DNA of 64,000 nt, taken from Congeria kusceri. Lineage: Eukaryota > Mollusca > Bivalvia > Myida > Dreissenidae. Every line of letters begins with the position of its first letter. The first letter of the stretch is position 1. The position numbers were made by a program, and so were the translations under genes. Location: contig CM051034.1 in the NCBI GenBank assembly GCA_027627225.1, positions 5,127,858 to 5,191,857 on the forward strand. Reading direction: 5' to 3'. Below are positions 25,601 through 38,339 of this stretch, one piece after another. A model generated the notes under the pieces. It had not been told where the DNA came from. It did no database searches and saw nothing but the letters and a program-made list of their open reading frames with translations.

Positions 25601-26649
25601 AAGCTATGATGCAATGTAAACCGTATTATATTTCATCATCTCGAAACAATGCACGTCATGATAAATTTGGAATAAATTGAGATAAATTTGGAATTCAATG
25701 TGATCGAAATAACGCTTTGACGCAAGGTTTATTTACATCATCTTCATCAAACACCATACGTCAGAATTCTAACGTCGAGAGAAACGTTGGTATCCGAGGA
25801 AATCCAAATAAAAATTGCAATCACCGCTTATTGACCTTTCGTCATGCAACTCAGGTCACGCATCTAATATTGAGGAAAACGCTGGGATCCGAGCTATCAT
25901 CTTTTGTCACGAATCATACATCACAACTCTGACCTTGGTATAAACGCTGGGATCCGACCTATCAAGTACCGGCCTCATGTTTCGTCATCAATACGTCACA
26001 ACTCTGACCTTGATATAAACACTGGGATCCGAGTTATCATGCACCGTTCTCATCTTTCGTCACGCATCATATGTCATAACTATGACCTTGATATAAACGT
26101 TGGGATTCGAGCTATCACGCAATGGTTATTGGCCTCATCTGTCGTCACGCATCATACGTCATAACTATGACCTTGACGTAAACGTTGGGAACCGAACTAT
26201 CACGCAATGGTTATTGGCCTCATCTTTCGTCACGCATCATACGTCATAACTCTGACCTTGATATAAACGTTGGGAACCGAGCTATCACGCAATGGTTATT
26301 GGCCTCATCTTTCGTCACGCATCATTCGTCATATCTCTGACCTTGGTATAAACGCTGGGATCCGACCTTTCAAGCACCGGCCTCATATTTCGTCATCAAT
26401 ACGTCATATCTCTGACCTAGATATAAACGCTGGGAACCGAGTTATCGAGCAACGGCCTCATCTTTCGTCACGCATCATACGTCATAACTATGACCTTGAC
26501 GTAAACGTTGGGATCCGAACTATCACGCAATGGTTATTGCCCTTATCTTTCGTCAAGCATCATACGTCATATCTCTGAACTTGATATAAAAGTTGGGATC
26601 CGAGCCATCAAGCAATATTTGTGTGTTTGTCTCACATTTCATCAGACAC
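22602..26649. repeat. 4,048-bp tandem array, unit 3
   Basis: Near-identical to units 1 and 2. Small differences include an extra base in several homopolymers (for example near 23863, 24210 and 24388) and a deletion in the nested-hairpin element near 24703. Confidence 0.93.
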
Positions 26650-29284
26650 CATTCCTGTGTAAAGACCACACTTAGTATCTGCCAAAAGAGGGAACTGCTT
26701 ACATATTTGACATGTAGCAGTTTGATCATCATCAATACTAACCATGGGAAATCATTTAGCCAAGTTTGCTGAAAACTTCTTGTACGTTTAGTTGAATCAT
26801 ATTTCTTATCATAATCTGTATTAGTTTTTTTGGGTGGTGGACTATTTAAAGCTTCGGGTTTCTGTTCCGAAGTTGAAGATTTTATTTAAAAAAGTTCTAT
26901 TATATACCGTAAAAGTCGTCTGAAATAAGATTGCAGACTGCGTTTTGTTTATTTTAATGCAACATGATAAATTCCGTTACGAGTGCTAAAAAATGGAAAC
27001 CCGTCTACACTGCAGTCTAAAAGTCGGATCGTATGTTGAAAATCCGGAACGTTTTTCAATGCGTTCCATGTTTTGTGGGCAGCTTTACTCCGCGTATAGC
27101 ACACGTTTTGCTCCGCAAATAGCACTGACAATGCAAACGTACGTCAACACCTGGTTTTGCGAAACTGAAATTCGGCTTTATTTTTTTTAATTCTCCGAGC
27201 TGTTTCTCAAGAAATTGAAAAAATACAGTTGCAAAGACCTACAAATGTACGACTCGGACATCTCGGACATTTGATTTCGCCACCCCTGGTTAAATGATTT
27301 AAAAATCCATTCATTCGTGGCCAAGTTAGAAGTCCGGACTTTTGACCTTTAAGAGCTTGACATTTGGCCTACAATCTTGGTTCATACTCGTGACATGCCG
27401 TCTCATTTAGGCAAACATTTGAAAATTCCTCCATAGGTCGGACAAGAAAAAGTTCGACCTTTGACCTCTAAGTGTGACCTTGACCTTGACCATAAGACAT
27501 GGTTCATGTGCGCTTCATGATGATTCATTGAGATTAACATTTGAGCCAAGTAGTTTTTAAATCCATGGCAAGTATGGTCAAGCAAATTGCTAATTTTCCC
27601 CTTTGACCTCCAGGTGTGACCTTGACCTGTGACCTAGGGACCTGCTTCATGAGTGTTATACACCATTACAGTGCAGAAACATTTGTGCCAAGTAATTATA
27701 AAATCCATCCATCCATGACTAATTTATATTCCAGACAAGAAAAAAAACCAACTTATAATCAAAGTGCTATTACTCCTAGGAACGAACTTACGCTTAGCAC
27801 GGACCTGGTTCGCGTGCATAGAGATGCTGCATATAAAGTTTCATTGAAATCGAGTTATTAGTTCCTGAGATCTCGCGCGGAAACGAAATTTTCCTATTAA
27901 AATGTCATATTTATAATCAAAATGGCAATAACTCGCTGAAAAATCATTAGACCGGAACGACCGGACAAAATGAGCATGTCCTCCTCAGGGCCAGTTGCTC
28001 AAAACTTTAACGGCCAATTAAGCTAACAGCCGTTAACTTTTGGATAAAGTTTTTGATGTAAATTAAATGTTAAAATTTTAAAATTTGCATTTATTGCAAA
28101 TAAATTGCTATGTTCAAATAATTGTCAAATGCTTCACACGCGAATTAGTTGTAATATTAGTTTTCTTTACATCTAAAGTTAACAGGCCGTTAGCTTAACC
28201 GGCCGTAAAAGTTTTGAGCAACTGGACCCTGGTAGGGATGCTGCATATACAGTTTCATTGAACTTGAGTCATTAGTTCCCAAGATCTAATGACGAAATGA
28301 CTTTAGCATCAAAATTTACTATATATGTAGTTTAAACTATTATGAGTAAACAAAGTCTAAACTATATAAAGATTTAAAAGAAACAGGGTTCGCTATAATA
28401 ATATGCCAGATGTTAAAAAGTGGGGTCGCTTTTTTAACGTTTGTTATATTTTAATGTATACTTTATCATTGAAATATGAAATGCGAGCTGTTTTGTTTTC
28501 ACGATAATCAAAGTTATATTTGTGTATTATTTTGACTTTTTATACAATAATAATACTTTCTATCATGACACGCGCCGAGTATATTATAGACATAGAACAA
28601 CATTAACCGTTGTTAAATTACCAATAAACAACCCAAAAAATAGTTCCAAAACTGTAAAATATAGTTCGCATTGTAGTTGCAGAAAATATTGTCCTTTCAT
28701 GTTAGAAACGGAATAATTTTCCCATTATCGTTGTTTATCGGCTAATAAACAACGACTTGTCGGTCTGGTGCGGTATGTTAAACAACTCGGGCTAACGCTC
28801 TCGACGTGGTTTAAATTATACGCATCAGAACTCCAAAGCCCGAGTTGTTTAATATACCGCAACAGAACGACAAATCGTTGTTTATTAGCCGATAAACAAC
28901 TCTAAATCGAAAATTATTTCCTCATTAAATGATATTTGCTTAATATATTTATTTCGTTATTACATTATGATCGGAAGAGTAGTGTCCCTTTGACCTACAC
29001 ATTTGAGTTTGTTAATTTCGTTTGTACGACCTCTCTCCCCCACCCGTCTTGTTGCGCCTTTTCGTCGATATAGCTGGTTTAAATTCATGTACGGATGACA
29101 CGGTCGTGTTATGAAATCCACCTCGGTAGCATATGATAGGTAGACGTGATAGTTTGTAGGTCTATTACAACTTGAATTATTATTACAACCAGTTTGTAAG
29201 ATATGTAAAAACTGTCGGCAATGGGCCAGAGTCTGCAAAAAACACACACAATGAAGCGACAACTCTGTGTTGAAACTGTTCATC

Positions 29285-30165
<881 letters not shown>

Positions 30166-31260
30166 TATTGAAGGTATTATTTATATATTTTTTATTATAA
30201 AACTAATTCGTTATATTAAGTCATTATGCCGCAATGTTTCGCCAGGGTATTTCTCGATAAAAATTTGCTGTTTCGATAACAGTGTATTATAATATATATG
30301 TACATTTAATATCTTTTCTGACTTACAGTTGGGAACATCAGAAACGGATAGAGGGGATCAAATTTGTAAAAAGACACGATTCAAATAGAGCGCGTAACAA
30401 TTAAACTTGACACCGACGAGAAATGTGTAACAACCGTAACATTACTCTGTTTAATCGACATTGTGAGAAAAATAACCCAAGGTTACTACCCCATTCATAG
30501 TTTTACATGTCAACATTCTAAAGTTATGAATCAATGCTCGAAACTGTCGGCGTGGCGTTTTTTCTTCAATGTCAACACTCTAAAATTATGAATCAATGCT
30601 CGAAACTGTCGGCGTGACGTTTTTTTCTTCAATGACATGGATATCAGATGTCTTTAGAAGTTGTTAATGACTGTGTCATTCAATACCCAGAAAGCGGATA
30701 TAAGACAGAAAACCGGAACGTTTTCTTTTTCTTCAAAATTTCATTAACTTTATCCTTCAAGTTCTAAAAAATGTGAAGAATTTCACATATAGTATTTGCT
30801 TGAATAGAGGTTAAATTTCAACTCAAATGAATTAATGTGATGTTTCAACGGTTTAAAGGGTATATGTCTTCGAAAAGATGCGATTTCCAATTGCGGCCTA
30901 GACCTTTTAGATATGAACCTGTCTTACTGTGGCAAACTTTTGTTTATTTCACGTAATTTGAAAATCCCCCCCCCCCCCCGCTGCTGCCCCTCTGGATTGG
31001 TTAACACAGAAATGTTAAATATCTTATGAAATTTAATATATGTTTGCAAATATTCAACAACAAATTACAATTACAAACATTATAATTACAAACATTAGAC
31101 TAATAAATACCCTGAATCTAGAAAATTACATTACAATTACAAACATTAGACTAATAAATACCCTGAATCTAGAAAATTATTTGAAAATTATTTGAAAATG
31201 TCAGCAGACTGGTCCGGATTTCCACCCTGCTCCTTTTCACCTGTACCTTTTGTGATTCTT
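30166..31260. other. Stretch without recognised gene, with two small tandem duplications
   Basis: A 61-base unit (GTCAACATTCTAAAGTTATG... to TTTTTTCTTCAAT) occurs twice at 30509-30632. A 50-base unit (AATTACAAACATTAGACTAA...) occurs twice within about 31070-31180. A C-run lies at 30966-30979. No exon is supported. Confidence 0.55.
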
Positions 31261-31735
31261 GATCTTTCCCTATGAAACATTTATGCAAAGTAAATATAAA
31301 ATCCCTCCATCCATGAACAAGTTATAGTCCAGACAATCAAAAAAGCAAATTTATAATCAAAGGGCAATGACTCCATACAAACTTCATCAGACCGGAACGA
31401 CCTGACAATATGCGCAAGTCCTCTTGGTAGGGACACTGCATATAGAGTTTTATTGAATTCGAGTCATTAATTCATGAGATCTCGCGATGAAACGAAGTAC
31501 CGTAAGGACGGACGGCAGACGGATGCGACGGACGGCAGACGGATGGATATGGAGTATGATGGATAAAATCGTCGGAAAAAGCATTTGGCACCCGGATAAA
31601 GTGAATGACAGTTGAAATAGAATTCGGACGCTTTCCGGTCAAATCCTCGGTGTGTTTGCTTTTTGACAGGGAGGACCCTGTATTGATCCCCGGTGAGCAA
31701 CTCCCCACCTCCACACAAGTTGTTTAAACCTCTTG
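31261..31735. repeat. Dispersed repeat related to block X, with a GGACGGACGG tail
   Basis: ATCCCTCCATCCATGAACAAG, TCAGACCGGAACGACC and ATGAGATCTCGCG match the end of the repeat at about 15570-15750. They are followed by ACGGACGGCAGACGGATG sequence, the usual tail of such molluscan repeats. Confidence 0.65.
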
Positions 31736-32306
31736 TCCTTGGTTATTTGGTGATAAATATTTTTTATTTCGTAAGTTACCATTAAACGCAGAGGGTGATT
31801 ATAAGTTTAAAGCGTATTTTACACAAAATCACAAAAATCGGAGACAATGTCCATTTAACAAACAAATGCAATGACAATATGATACATTGGAAGGTTTTAA
31901 GTCACCATATTCCTTCATTGTAATGTAAAACTCCGATTTATATCGTCATTTCATTGCCCTATAAACCGTGGGAAGCTCTGCACGAAACCGTGGGAAGCTC
32001 TGCACGAATGAACCAATCGAAACTTTTTTCACTTAACCACATTATTCACAAAGAATGCAAAACTATCGGGAAAACCAATGTCGCGCGTTCTATTTATAGC
32101 TTTGACACAGATTTAGAGGACGTCCTAAATTATGACACATTGGTTCATTCAGTCATTTACATTCATCTCAGTTTTATAAAGTTAAAGGTACCGTTTGACA
32201 GTTTTGGGCTGTGAGAAATAATTTTATAAAACTGACTTTTTTCCTGTTCTATAAGGCATTTAATGTTCATATTTAAAGGTTTGAAAAACACATTGCTTGA
32301 AGTTAA
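31736..32306. other. Stretch without recognised gene
   Basis: A small direct repeat (CCGTGGGAAGCTCTGCACGAA twice, about 31967-32006) is the only structure seen. The short open frame covering it has no signal peptide, domain or splice context that I can support. Confidence 0.45.
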
Positions 32307-32690
32307 ACCAGTGTTTTTTTTACCTTTTAGGGAAACGTGGCAGGGCCCTTCAGAAGGGGAATTTTACACCAAAGGGGGAATTGTTTTTGTAACATTTTCA
32401 TATTCTACTTTGTTATTAAACATTAATAATTTTTTTTTGTTTTACTACACATGATAACTTGGATTGTGCACAAACTTGGTTTGATAAAAAAATTGGTGTG
32501 ATTGTTTACGAACATTCCTCTATCTTAGTAAATTTTTGTCCGATTGTGGTCAATTTTTTTTTTTATAAAGCTTAAATTCTGAGGGGAATTTTAAGGTAAA
32601 TACGGGGGGAAAAATATATACTTTTTAAGCAGGGGAATGGGGCCGAATTTCGGCCCCAAATTGGCCCTAAAAAAACAACACTGTAAACTA
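32307..32690. repeat. Dispersed repeat, copy 1
   Basis: Shares blocks with 35118-35480: GGGAAACGTGGCAGGGCC, GGGGAATTTTA, ATTCTACTTTGTTATTAAACATTAAT, GGGGAATTTTAAGGTAAATA and AGCAGGGGAATGGGGCC. Confidence 0.65.
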
Positions 32691-33319
32691 TTGACGAAGA
32701 TGTTTTTCCAACCATAATATGTGAAATTTTCCTTTTAAATTTGAAATCCAAGATAAGCAGTTTAATTATGGCCATTTTATACATTATACCGTTCAGTGAT
32801 TCAACGTTTGAGACACAACGTCAAAATATAGTAGACTATTTATTGACAGCTGGGAAAGCATTCTTTCCTTATGAATCACAAAGAAAGTATTGTGCCTGGT
32901 TTATTTAGGCTAGTTCTTTCATGTTTAGAATGCATTTCATTAGGCCAATAATAAAATATTGTTTGTTTCCCCACCCGCTACTTACCGATAAAAACACCAC
33001 AACCCAAAAACTTTGTTGAATTTGAGCTAAAATATTTCCATTTTTGCGTCAAAAATTTGGGTACGATTCCGGATTCTATATAAAAAAATTCATAAGTATG
33101 CATTTTCTTTTAAGTAGACACATTTTGTTCTTGTTTAAAAGTAATGCTAGAACTAAATCATTTTATCCAGACTGTCAAAACATCCTTTGTTTATCTACGC
33201 TGAATATAGAAAAGTGCTGTGAAAACATCCTTTCTTTATCTACGTTATATATAGACAAGTGCTGTCACTATCAGGTGACATATTCCCTCGGATGATCTTC
33301 AGTAAGTGCAACAAAATCT

Positions 33320-33640
33320 ACTTAACCTTGTCACGGACGGAAGGACAAACGGACGGAAGGACAGACGGACAGGACAATCACTATATGACTCCCGCATCAA
33401 GATGCCGGGGGCATAAAAACAACAAAAAAGAGTTATGGGGGGGGGGGGGCGGTTTCGTGGTTCAGATATTGATTGTAAAGAAGCATTTCAAGTTACAAGT
33501 AAATACATTTCATAGTATTGAAGATATTGAACATTATAAAAAAAGTTTAACCTTGGCCGGACGGACTAACGAACGGCCAGACAGACGGACAGGACGGTTC
33601 GATTTCAATATGCCCACCTTTGGGGGCATAACAATTTCCA
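33320..33640. repeat. Two tails of molluscan-type dispersed repeats
   Basis: ACGGACGGAAGGACAGACGG followed by GCATCAAGATGCCGGGGGCATAA (33330-33416), and GACAGACGGACAGGACGG followed by GCCCACCTTTGGGGGCATAA (33575-33630). Both end in a small hairpin and GGGGCATAA, as in the repeat ending at 40195. A G-run lies at 33437-33449. The open frame across this stretch is repeat-derived. Confidence 0.6.
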
Positions 33641-34104
33641 ACCTTCCAATATACACTGTCTATGCAAGGGTTGCAGGATAGCGACACAAACAATATTCTT
33701 GTATGGGAATACGAGTTTTATACTCCTTGCACTATCACAAACGAGTTGATTTCGACTAGCTTTACACACGCACTATCATAAACGTGTAATTCCGATCATG
33801 ATATGGTAATTTTCTTACAAGTATTTTATCATATTTTATTTGTTTGCTTTTTGTTGTAAGGACGAATTAGTCACAGAACCTCGATTGAAAGCACGTAATC
33901 CTAACTTGGTTTTTTCATTTTTAAATTTTATTAATTCAGTTTCACGTTAAATATACATGCAAAAATAATAACTTGATCAGATACAGGATTCGGCCCCCCC
34001 CCCCCCTCCACCCAAAAAAACCCCCGAATGTTGCTTTTCATAGTGTAATAAATGTTTAAAGCTAATTAAGGCCATAATGGTGTATTGGAAATGCTTTCCG
34101 TCTC

Positions 34105-34270
34105 TCCTGGTGATGTCTCTGGAGTTTCATTATTGCTATATTTGCAACCGGGAGGTCCCGGGTTCGATCCACACTCATGAAGCGTTCTTAAGGCTTCCAT
34201 AAAAAAGGACTAGAGAGTGACTCTATAAGCCTAAGGCTTTCGATGCAATCGAGCTAAAATAAATAGGTTT
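34105..34270 (+). mobile_element. Probable tRNA-derived SINE fragment
   Basis: GTCCCGGGTTCGATCCACAC at about 34157-34176 is a good RNA polymerase III B box (GGTTCGATCC). The upstream A-box region is degenerate and no cloverleaf is convincing. The tail runs into TAAGGCTTTCGATGCAATCG and an AATAAAT stretch. Confidence 0.5.
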
Positions 34271-34703
34271 AAACTAAAACTAATTTTGCATTAAAATGCG
34301 TATACCTTTTGCTTTTATTCATAACACTATGCTATGTCAACAAGAGTGCATTCGGACAGCGCCATGTTTGGTAAGCCTACATTTGATTTCTCCAGTTGTC
34401 CAAGTTAACTTATCTCCTTTCACCTATCACCCAGTAACGGAATCCTTTAACAGATTCAAAACGCAATCTTACATGAAGGTGGCTAGTTTAACTGACGGTT
34501 TCTAACCTTTAATACATGACAATACACAATTTAAACATTGAAGTTTGTGTTTAATAACAGATAAACATATATTTCCAAAAAGCTTTACCGGTAATACTTT
34601 TTAAGCAATATTTTACTCTTAAAAGGTGCGCCTCAATAACCGATTATGTATTGGCCAATAATGGAAACATAAAGAAGCGTTTGGGATACAATGCTTAAGC
34701 ACA

Positions 34704-35027
34704 CAGGGGCGTAGCTTCCTATGGACAGTGCAGACCGCGGCCTACACTTTTTCCAAGAAAGTCAAAAATAAAAATGCCCAAAATGCGGATTTTAGTGATA
34801 TTAGTATTCAAATAGTATATTTATGAATAATAATAAATCAATGTTCAATTTCTGCAAGTTTCTTGATACTTTAATGTAAGTAAATTCTAATGATATTAAT
34901 GATAATGGTCTAAGAAACATATTTACTTCTTCTAAATACACGCCAAAACGCACCTAATACACCCTGATCCCCCGCCCCCACCCCAGAGTTCGGCCTACAA
35001 ATTTGTTTACACCAAGCTACGCCCCTG
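34704..35027. mobile_element. Short hAT-like element with CAGGGGCGTAGCTT termini
   Basis: CAGGGGCGTAGCTT at the left and AAGCTACGCCCCTG at the right are perfect inverted termini 324 bases apart. GCACA abuts both ends (34699-34703 and 35028-35032), a 5-base match where 8 would be usual for hAT elements. It is non-coding. Confidence 0.7.
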
Positions 35028-35117
35028 GCACAGATGATATGAAGAAGTAAAAACGCATTTCTCTCGCCACAGTCATCGAAACATCAAAGGCAGGGTGAAA
35101 GAAATCTGAGTGTGTTT

Positions 35118-35480
35118 TTTTTCACCTTTGGGGGAAAGGTGGCGGGGCCGCTCAGATAGGGAATTTTACGGCAACGGGGGAGTTTTTTTAGAAAAGCATT
35201 ATTAGTAAATTTACATGTTTATATTCTACTTTATTATAAAACATTAATTAATCAATTGTTTTGCTATAACCAATGATAACTTTGCTTTAACTTGGTTTGA
35301 TGAAAAATTGCTAAGATATTTTACGAAAATTGCTCTTCTTAGTCAATTTTGGTCCGATTTTGTTCTTTTTTTTTCAAAATAAAGCTTACATTCTGTGGGG
35401 AATTTTAAGGTAAATATTGGGGAAAAATGTATACCTTTAAAGCAGGGGAATGGGGCCAAAATTGGTCATAAAAAAATTAT
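35118..35480. repeat. Dispersed repeat, copy 2
   Basis: Second copy of the repeat at 32307-32690, in the same orientation and divergent. Confidence 0.65.
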
Positions 35481-35747
35481 CTAGCTTTATTCACCGAGTA
35501 AAATAAGTGATTGTTTACGCCACTGAATGGGGTTTAATGCAAAAAATTCTGCATCCGTGTACCAAATGTTTAAACTAGTTTCGAACCATAAAGTCTTGCA
35601 TTTCAACGGAATGAAGGTTTAACACCTACAGCACACTCAGCCGTGTATCGCGTTACAATGTACAGGAAACTATGTTGCATAGTGTATAATGAAATTTTTC
35701 CCAAAGTACCCACGCACACCCTCAAACGTGTTCCTCAATAGAACTAT

Positions 35748-35755
35748 TATATAAG
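35748..35755 (+). promoter_or_regulatory. TATA box of gene B
   Basis: TATATAAG lies 122 bases upstream of the gene B start codon. This predicts transcription start near 35775-35785 and a 5' untranslated leader of about 90 bases. Confidence 0.65.
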
Positions 35756-35869
35756 ACATGAGTGCCATCAACGTTCACATCATTTAATTTCCTCATCAAA
35801 CAACAAACATTAGAACTAAATTAAATATATTTGTATTCCGTATTTCAATACAATTGTGCAAACAACGGT

Positions 35870-36146
35870 ATGAAATTCTGCATTTTAGCTGGTAAATACG
35901 TTAATGCAATCATTTCTTGTATAAACGATGTGTATACAGTTGACCGTATACGCAGGGGATTCAAAAGTAGTATAATATACAATTATTAGTTTTATATTTG
36001 CTGGTGAAATATTAATAGTTTAACTAACAGTGTAGTTTTCACCTTAGATAGATCATAAAAAACTCATGTGCTATCTCAATGAAAGCGGTTTGTATAGAAT
36101 GTTTGGAATTATAGATACAACAACCATCATTTAAAATAATAATAAC

Positions 36147-36192
<46 letters not shown>

Positions 36193-36229
36193 AAAATAAT
36201 AATAATAATAATAATAATAACAATGATAA

Positions 36230-36269
<40 letters not shown>

Positions 36270-38224
36270 CGTAGTAGTCGTAGTAGTCGTCGTCGTAGTA
36301 GTAGTAGTAGCAGTAGCAGTAGCAGTAGTAGTAGTAGTAGTAGTAGCTGCAGCAGCAAAATATAAGTATTTTAGTAGATGTAGCAGTGTTCAAAGGAAAA
36401 CGATAAATGCGCTTACGACCATTTTTATTCCGTTTCAGTGATTATAGCCCTGGTCCAGACATGCTGGTCAGGTCCGGTGCCAAAGAAAGACCGGAAAAAG
36501 AATTTGGACGCCTCCCAAAATATGGTGATGGAGCCTTGGAGTACACATTTGATGAGACTGGGGAAGGACTCAAAAAATTTACAGAACACCGTAGTGAGTT
36601 TTCTGCTATACAGTTTGTTAAAAGATACAAAGTGAAATAAAAATAACGAGAATGTAGACTAGGGGACGATTCGAAACATTTACCGAACACTATCGTAAGT
36701 TATTTGCCACATTTTGTTTTAAGACACATTACCTTCAGAATCAATGTTTTATAACAAAATGATCGGCAAATAATAATCAACTGTAGTACCATTATATTTG
36801 ATTATATACGGTCAAAGTTTCACAAAAAGTAAAACTTAGGAATAGTTGAAAGAATTTGCAATAAGGCCAAACAAATAATGTCTGTGTTTCGGGCATTGTT
36901 TCTGCCTAATTATTCGTAAAAACTGCAAAGAAGTTTTAAAAGGCAAAAATGTCGTTTTGGTTTCGTTTGTATGTTTAATCATACACGTACTTTGATTTGT
37001 AATTTATTTATTATAATAGTATAATAATATTTCTAATTTGAAGAATATATAATGGCCCTTGGTCTTTTTTTTTAATTTTAAGATTTGATACAAAGCTATT
37101 GGTAATAAGCTTAAATATTGTTTCGTAGTTGCCAACAGCTAACTCATTCTTGTTAACGGCCAAATTACCCGTAATACACGTTTACAAGTGTAAGTTTGCA
37201 TATTACAACAAATAAATTCAATTTTACTCTTCTTTTCAGAGCTGCATGTTCAGTGAAAATATCAATGAAATCACGGAAAGCACTGAACTCGATGAAAAAT
37301 GCCCTACGCCAAACTTTCCTTACAAGCCAAGCAAACTAAGCAAAGGGCCGAAGGTATGTGTCCAGTTATTTTTTACTGCTTTGGGAAGGTACCCAACACA
37401 TTCGGAATTTAGCCGATCGTAAAATTTGGGAAAAAAGTAGAAAGAAATTGTATTAATTTATTACATAGCCTAGTGTTATAGTGGTTAAACTTAGTATTTA
37501 AATGATGTTTATTCATAACCTTGCTAGTTATTTCATAATTTACAACTTAGATTCGCATTTCCGATGTATTTAGGATCTTGTCAATTCTGATTAGGGATTT
37601 TTTTCATTCCAAATGGGAAAAATAAACTACATTCGGTATTGGGAATATGTCCTTTAACTGGATCTTGTCAAATAAGGAAACACAATCAGTGTCTATATTA
37701 ATAATGAGTTGTACAGTTCTAATTGAAATTCAGAGCTTTTCTGAATTTGTGATGGAACATAGTAAAGTACTTAATTTTGTTATTTTTCTTTATGCCTAAC
37801 CGTATAACTCTCGCCATTAGATAAGTGCGCAGCAAAGAATTTTGCAAAAAAAAAACATATGTGTATTTAAAACGAAACAAAAACATACAAATGTCTTGTT
37901 CTCTATTTCCAGGCAAGCAGCGGAAAGGAATACGTGAAAAAGATGGTGGGCTACCTCCAGAAATTCCAAAAGATGTTTCTATCAATTGAAAACAGTCTGC
38001 AAAAATTACCGACAACGGACAAGACCAAGTTATTACAAACCCAAATGAATCCTCTGGTCAACGACGTCGCGTCACTTCTTACATTAAATGGAATAAAACA
38101 GGTTAAGGGCGGGAGGAATCAACGTATCATAAGATTTTCGGACATTTGCCAGGACTATTTAACAACTCTACAGGATTTTGATTTATTCCTTGAAACTGTG
38201 ATGTCAATACTGAGTCTCGAGTGA
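35870..38224 (+). CDS. Gene B: secreted four-helix (cytokine-like) protein, 200 aa, four coding exons
   Basis: Coding exons are 35870-35891, 36439-36593, 37240-37353 and 37913-38224 (603 nt including stop). Donors are GTAAAT, GTGAGT and GTATGT; acceptors are TTTCAG, TTTTCAG and TTTCCAG; phases are 1, 0, 0. The joined start reads MKFCILAVIIALVQTCWSG, a clear signal peptide with cleavage near residue 19. A basic PVPKKDRKKN stretch follows. Predicted helix A is 36-59 (EPWSTHLMRL inside), linker 60-97 with C61-M-F and C80-P-T-P, helix B 101-128, helix C 132-157, and helix D 172-200 (FSDICQDYLTTLQDFDLF). Mature cysteines are 61, 80 and 176; there is no N-glycosylation site. Exon 4 aligns with gene C (E-Y/F-V/L-K-K, ND-V/I, L-x-L-N, K-Q, FD-x-FL), as does exon 2 (W-x-x-HL-x-RL-x-x-D). 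Size and layout recall class I helical cytokines. Receptor and function are unknown. Confidence 0.82.
36133..36355. repeat. (AAT)n and (TAG)n microsatellite in gene B intron 1
   Basis: AAT/ATT triplets at about 36137-36220, then TAG/TCG/CAG triplets to 36355, ending about 84 bases before exon 2. Open frames reading poly-Val, poly-Leu or poly-Tyr are artefacts. Confidence 0.95.
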
Positions 38225-38310
38225 TTTTAGTTAGTATGCCTTTAAAGAGTTTGTGCTATTTTGTACATATATAACATATTTATAAAACAATTTTGTACAT
38301 AGATAAACTA

Positions 38311-38330
38311 TATATTTATTTATTTATTTC
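38311..38330 (+). promoter_or_regulatory. AU-rich element in gene B 3' untranslated region
   Basis: TATTTATTTATTTATTTC contains overlapping ATTTA pentamers and the TTATTTATT nonamer, about 90 bases after the stop. Such elements mark unstable, inducible mRNAs, including many cytokine messages. The poly(A) site was not located: the first good AATAAA I see is far away, near 39025. Confidence 0.55.
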
Positions 38331-38339
38331 ATTTTTTAG

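Noticed and set aside
31467..31718. Overlapping minus-strand open frames near 31.5 kb
   Set aside because: They sit in a dispersed repeat with a GGACGG tail and have no protein features.
35690..35702. NF-kappaB-like GAAATTTTTCCC upstream of gene B
   Set aside because: It does not fit the kB consensus closely, and such AT-rich matches are frequent here.
36131..36441. Poly-Leu, poly-Tyr and poly-Val open frames upstream of gene B exon 2
   Set aside because: Triplet microsatellite in intron 1.
36407..36640. Alternative open frame beginning MRLRPFLFRFSDYSPG over gene B exon 2
   Set aside because: It reads a different frame from the one homologous to gene C exon 2 and runs through the GTGAGT donor.
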